A stretch of DNA of 64,000 nt from Micromonospora chersina (GTDB taxonomy: Bacteria; Actinomycetota; Actinomycetes; Mycobacteriales; Micromonosporaceae): NCBI RefSeq assembly GCF_900091475.1, contig NZ_FMIB01000002.1, positions 6,138,001 to 6,202,000 of the forward strand. Reading direction: 5' to 3'. Positions 60,374 to 64,000 of the stretch are shown in pieces. Position numbers and translations under genes: made by a program. Numbering within the stretch: position 1 is the first letter of the stretch; every line of letters starts with the position of its first letter. The notes under the pieces were generated by a model. The model searched no databases, was not told where the DNA came from, and saw only the letters and a list, made by a program, of their open reading frames with translations.

Positions 60374-62248
60374 GTGGCGAGCGGGACAAGTCGGGACGTC
60401 GTCGGCAGAGGGCTACGGGTGCTCGGCCGGGCCATCCGGGAGCAGCCGCGCATCTTCGCGGTGGCGGTGACCGGCAGCGTGCTCTTCGGCCTCATGGTGA
60501 TCGCCAGCGCGTACGTCGTCGGCGCGGTGGTCGGCAAGGTCGTGGTCCCGGCGGTCGCCCGCGGCTCGGTGACCGACGGCGCCCTGGCGCTCGCCGCCGC
60601 CGCCCTGTTCGGGATCAGCGTGCTGCGGGTGGTCGGCATCTTCGGCCGCCGGCTCGGCGCCGGCTACATGCAGTACCGGCTCCAGGCCACCTACCGCCGC
60701 CGGGTCACCCGCCGCTACCTCGACCTGCCGCTGGCCTGGCACCACCGCAACGCGACCGGCACGCTGCTCTCCAACGCCAACTCGGACGTCGAGGCCGCCT
60801 GGTACCCGATCGCGCCGCTGCCCTTCGCCGTCGGCACCCTGGTCATGCTGGTCGGCGCCGTGGTCTCGCTCTTCCTCACCGACTGGGCCCTCGCGCTCGT
60901 CGGCCTCGCCGTCTTCCCGGCGCTGTTCGCGCTCAACGTGGTCTACTCCCGCCGCATGGCGCCCCGCCAGGCCCGTGCCCAGCGGCTGCGCGCCGAGGTG
61001 AGCGGCATCGCCCACGAGAGCTTCGACGGCGCCCTGGTGGTCAAGACGATGGGCCGGGAGGCCCAGGAGACCGCCCGGTTCGCGGCCCGGGCCGGCGACC
61101 TGCGCGACGCGCTGATCTCCGTGGGCAAGCTCCGCGGCGTCTTCGACCCCATGCTGGAGACGCTGCCCAGCCTCGGCACGCTCGCCGTGCTGGTGGTCGG
61201 CGCGATCCGGCTCCGGCAGGGCGCCATCACCGTGACCGAGCTGGTCAGCGTGGCCTTCCTCTTCACCGTGCTGGCCTTCCCGGTGCGGGCCATCGGCTGG
61301 GTGCTGGCCGAGCTGCCGCGCAGCGTCGCCGGCTGGGACCGCGTCCGCCGGGTCCTCGACGCCACCGGCGAGATGCCGTACGGCGAGGTGGCGCTCGACC
61401 CGGCCACGCCGGCGCCGGCCACCCTCGCCTTCGACGACGTGCACTTCGGGTACGAGCCGGCCGAGGCGCACCTGCCCGGCGCCCAGGTGCTCGGCGAGGT
61501 CACCTTCACGGTGCCGGCCGGGAAGACCGTCGCCCTGGTCGGGCCGACCGGCGCCGGCAAGTCCACCATCGCCTCGCTGGCCGTGCGGCTGGTCGACCCG
61601 GACAGCGGCACGGTCACCCTGGACGGGGTCGACGTGCGGGAGCTGACCGCCGCCTCGCTGGCCTCGACCGTCGCGCTGGTCGCCCAGGTGCCGTTCGTCT
61701 TCGACGACACCGTGCGGGCCAACATCACCCTGGACCGCCCCGGCATCGGCGACGAGGAGGTCTGGGCCGCGCTGCGGCTGGCCGAGGCGGACGGCTTCGT
61801 GGCCGCGCTGCCCGAAGGGCTGGACACCATGGTCGGCGAGCGCGGCACCTCGCTCTCCGGCGGGCAGCGGCAGCGGCTCACCCTGGCCCGGGCGCTCGCC
61901 GGCCGGCCCCGGCTGCTGGTGCTCGACGACGCCACCAGCGCCGTCGACCCGCGGGTGGAGGCGGCCATCCTGGCCGGGCTGCGCGCGCCGACGGACGGCG
62001 GGGCGCCGGCCTCGATCCTGGTGGTCGCCTACCGGCGGGCCACCATCGCGCTCGCCGACGAGGTGATCTACGTCGAGCAGGGCCGGGTGGTGGCCCGCGG
62101 CACGCACACCGACCTGCTCGCGACCGTCCCCGGCTACGCCGACCTGGTCACCGCCTACGAGCAGGCGGAGCAGGAACGCGAGCAGACCCGCACGTACGAC
62201 GAGGTCACCCCGCTGACCTCCGGCCTGGAAGTCGAGGTTGACCGTTGA
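60374..62248 (+). CDS. Heterodimeric ABC exporter half-transporter, degenerate-site subunit
   Basis: 624 residues from the GTG at 60374 (GGGGGAC upstream). Six membrane helices (about residues 30-330) then an ATPase domain: Walker A GPTGAGKST with Lys396, canonical signature LSGGQRQRLTLARAL, Walker B LLVLDDATSAVD. The catalytic Glu is replaced by Asp (DD) and the H-loop His by Tyr (VVAYRRAT), so its own ATP site is inactive or slow. It pairs with the next gene (overlap TTGA). Likely a multidrug or lipid exporter; substrate unknown. Confidence 0.92.
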   Translation: MASGTSRDVVGRGLRVLGRAIREQPRIFAVAVTGSVLFGLMVIASAYVVGAVVGKVVVPAVARGSVTDGALALAAAALFGISVLRVVGIFGRRLGAGYMQYRLQATYRRRVTRRYLDLPLAWHHRNATGTLLSNANSDVEAAWYPIAPLPFAVGTLVMLVGAVVSLFLTDWALALVGLAVFPALFALNVVYSRRMAPRQARAQRLRAEVSGIAHESFDGALVVKTMGREAQETARFAARAGDLRDALISVGKLRGVFDPMLETLPSLGTLAVLVVGAIRLRQGAITVTELVSVAFLFTVLAFPVRAIGWVLAELPRSVAGWDRVRRVLDATGEMPYGEVALDPATPAPATLAFDDVHFGYEPAEAHLPGAQVLGEVTFTVPAGKTVALVGPTGAGKSTIASLAVRLVDPDSGTVTLDGVDVRELTAASLASTVALVAQVPFVFDDTVRANITLDRPGIGDEEVWAALRLAEADGFVAALPEGLDTMVGERGTSLSGGQRQRLTLARALAGRPRLLVLDDATSAVDPRVEAAILAGLRAPTDGGAPASILVVAYRRATIALADEVIYVEQGRVVARGTHTDLLATVPGYADLVTAYEQAEQEREQTRTYDEVTPLTSGLEVEVDR

Positions 62249-64000
62249 GCGCGACTGTTGAGGCCGAGCGGCCGGCCGAGGCGACCGAGTCGACCTGGCG
62301 GACGCTGCGGCGCGGGCTGGCGCTCTCCCCGGAGCTGAAGACCGGGCTGGCCGGCACCCTGGCGCTGGCCCTGGTCTACATGGTCGGCCGGGTCGCCGTG
62401 CCGGTGGCCGTGCAGCGCGGCATCGACCACGGCATCGTCGGCGGGCTCGACCTGGACGTCGTCACGCTGACCGTGGTGGTCACCGCCGCCGTGCTGGTGG
62501 TCACCACCACCTGCGGCTACCTGATGATGCGCCGGCTGTTCACGGTCAGCGAGACCGCGCTGGCCGGGGTGCGCACCCGGGCGTTCCGGCACGTGCACGA
62601 CCTGTCCATGCTGCACCAGCAGTCCGAGCGGCGCGGCTCCCTGGTCTCCCGGGTCACCAGCGACGTCGACCAGATCACCCAGTTCCTCCAGTGGGGCGGC
62701 GTGATCCTCATCGTCAACCTGGGCCAGCTCGTGGTGACCACGGCCGTGATGCTCGCGTACTCCTGGCAGTTGACCCTCGTGGTGCTCGCGGCGTTCGCGC
62801 CCGCGGTGCTCGTCATCCGGCTGCTCCAGCGCCGGCTGGCCGGTGCCTACGGGGTGGTCCGGCAGCGGACGGGCACGCTGCTCGGCACCATCGGCGAGAG
62901 CGTGGTGGGCGCCCCGGTGATCCGGGCGTACGGGATCGCCGGGCGCACCGCCCGGCGGCTGGACACGGCGATCGAGGGCCAGCGGCAGGCCCAGCAGAAG
63001 GCCATCCGGATCAGCATCCTGGGCAGCTCCGTCGGCGAGCTGGCGGCCGGCCTGGCCCTCGCGGGCGTGGTGGTGGTCGGTGTGAACCTCGGCGTCGACC
63101 GCACCCTGTCCATCGGGCAGCTCACCGCCTTCCTGTTCCTGGTGACGCTCTTCATCCAGCCGGTGCAGATCGCCACCGAGGTGCTCAACGAGGCGCAGAA
63201 CGCGATCGCCGGCTGGCGCCGGGTGCTCGACGTGCTGGACGTCGCGCCCGACGTGGCCGATCCGGGGGAGCGGGGCCGGGAGCTGCCGTCCGGCCCGCTG
63301 GACATCCGCTTCGACGGGGTGACCTTCGCCTACCCGGGCGGGCCGCCGGTGCTGCACGACGTGACGCTGGAGATCCCGGCGAAGAGCCGGGTGGCCGTGG
63401 TCGGGGAGACCGGCAGCGGCAAGACCACCTTCGCCAAGCTGCTCACCCGGCTCATGGACCCGACCGAGGGCGCGGTGCTGCTCTCCGGGGTCTCGCTGCG
63501 CGAGGTGCGCTTCGAGTCGCTGCGCTCCCGGGTGGTGATGGTGCCGCAGGACGGCTTCCTCTTCGACGCCACGGTCGGGGAGAACGTCCGCTTCGCCCGC
63601 CCGGACCTGACCGACGCGCAGCTCACCGCCGCCTTCTCCGAGCTGGGGCTGGCCGACTGGCTGGACGGGCTGCCGGCCGGGCTGGACACCCCGGTGGGCG
63701 AGCGCGGCGAGGCGCTCAGCGTCGGCGAGCGGCAGCTCGTCGCGCTGGCCCGGGCGTACGTGGCCGATCCCGACCTGCTGGTGCTGGACGAGGCGACAAG
63801 CGCCGTCGACCCGGCCACCGAGGTACGCCTCCAGCGCACCCTGGACGCGGTCACCCGGGGCCGGACCACCCTGGCCATCGCCCACCGGCTCTCCACCGCG
63901 CAGTCCGCCGACGAGGTGATCGTGGTGGACCGGGGGCGGATCGTGCAGCGCGGCCCGCACGAGGAACTGCTGCGCGACCCGGAGTCGGTCTACGCGCTGC
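62245..64000 (+). CDS. Heterodimeric ABC exporter half-transporter, catalytic subunit (cut by window end)
   Basis: The frame is open from the TTG at 62245 to the window end (585 codons), so the C-terminus is missing. Six membrane helices, Walker A GETGSGKTT with Lys393, canonical Walker B LLVLDEATSAVD and H-loop His in LAIAHRLST, but a degenerate signature LSVGERQ in place of LSGGQ. The intact catalytic residues here pair with the intact signature of the first subunit, giving one active and one degenerate site. TTG start overlaps the previous stop. Confidence 0.92.
   Translation, partial: MSATVEAERPAEATESTWRTLRRGLALSPELKTGLAGTLALALVYMVGRVAVPVAVQRGIDHGIVGGLDLDVVTLTVVVTAAVLVVTTTCGYLMMRRLFTVSETALAGVRTRAFRHVHDLSMLHQQSERRGSLVSRVTSDVDQITQFLQWGGVILIVNLGQLVVTTAVMLAYSWQLTLVVLAAFAPAVLVIRLLQRRLAGAYGVVRQRTGTLLGTIGESVVGAPVIRAYGIAGRTARRLDTAIEGQRQAQQKAIRISILGSSVGELAAGLALAGVVVVGVNLGVDRTLSIGQLTAFLFLVTLFIQPVQIATEVLNEAQNAIAGWRRVLDVLDVAPDVADPGERGRELPSGPLDIRFDGVTFAYPGGPPVLHDVTLEIPAKSRVAVVGETGSGKTTFAKLLTRLMDPTEGAVLLSGVSLREVRFESLRSRVVMVPQDGFLFDATVGENVRFARPDLTDAQLTAAFSELGLADWLDGLPAGLDTPVGERGEALSVGERQLVALARAYVADPDLLVLDEATSAVDPATEVRLQRTLDAVTRGRTTLAIAHRLSTAQSADEVIVVDRGRIVQRGPHEELLRDPESVYAL

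Overview
This window is very GC-rich actinomycete chromosome. Gene content and order fit the Micromonosporaceae (Micromonospora, Salinispora and relatives): an mraZ-rsmH-ftsL-ftsI-murE-murF-mraY-ftsW-murG-murC-ftsQ-ftsZ cluster followed by yggS-sepF-yggT-divIVA, the actinobacterial PriA form of HisA, meso-diaminopimelate-type MurE, a MurT-GatD pair and many GTG or TTG starts. I see no tRNA, rRNA, CRISPR array, prophage or intact insertion sequence.

Layout. 1-8742: the end of a phosphodiesterase-like gene, dinB, a DUF3040 protein, a minus-strand MoxR / DUF58 / transglutaminase operon, and an isochorismatase-fold hydrolase. 8819-11802: leuS behind what looks like a leucine attenuator. 11847-15297: a minus-strand operon murT-gatD-TVP38-phosphotransferase. 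15490-33627: the division and cell-wall cluster on the plus strand, starting at a promoter overlapped by three evenly spaced MraZ-type boxes. murD is absent from its usual place between mraY and ftsW; a strong hairpin terminator stands there instead. 33664-40987: a zinc-motif membrane protein, DUF167, a CPA1 antiporter, a DksA/TraR zinc-finger protein, lspA, an RluD-type synthase, a membrane-anchored unknown and a MinD-like ATPase.

41035-50891: a DUF2567-like membrane protein, a LON-domain protein, and the histidine genes hisD-hisC-hisB-(57-aa membrane protein)-hisH-(107-aa membrane protein)-priA-ridA. An organic-peroxide module (ohrR-ohr-oxidoreductase) then separates hisF from the rest. 50922-64000: accessory functions, namely a winged-helix-like protein, a divergent YczE / MocR pair sharing spaced CCAAT motifs, two tandem LtrA proteins, a long-chain acyl-CoA synthetase, a class I terpene synthase, a TIGR03085-type protein and a two-gene heterodimeric ABC exporter, the second gene cut by the window end.

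Two themes recur. Many genes appear leaderless: a TANNNT -10 box lies 6-8 nt before the start codon with no Shine-Dalgarno sequence (dinB, the leuS leader peptide, murT, murE, hisD, the LON gene, ohrR, hisF, the TIGR03085 gene). Within operons, consecutive genes usually overlap as ATGA or GTGA. Perfect GC-rich hairpins close several units. Functions are assigned by reading motifs in the translations and by family knowledge; no database search was run.
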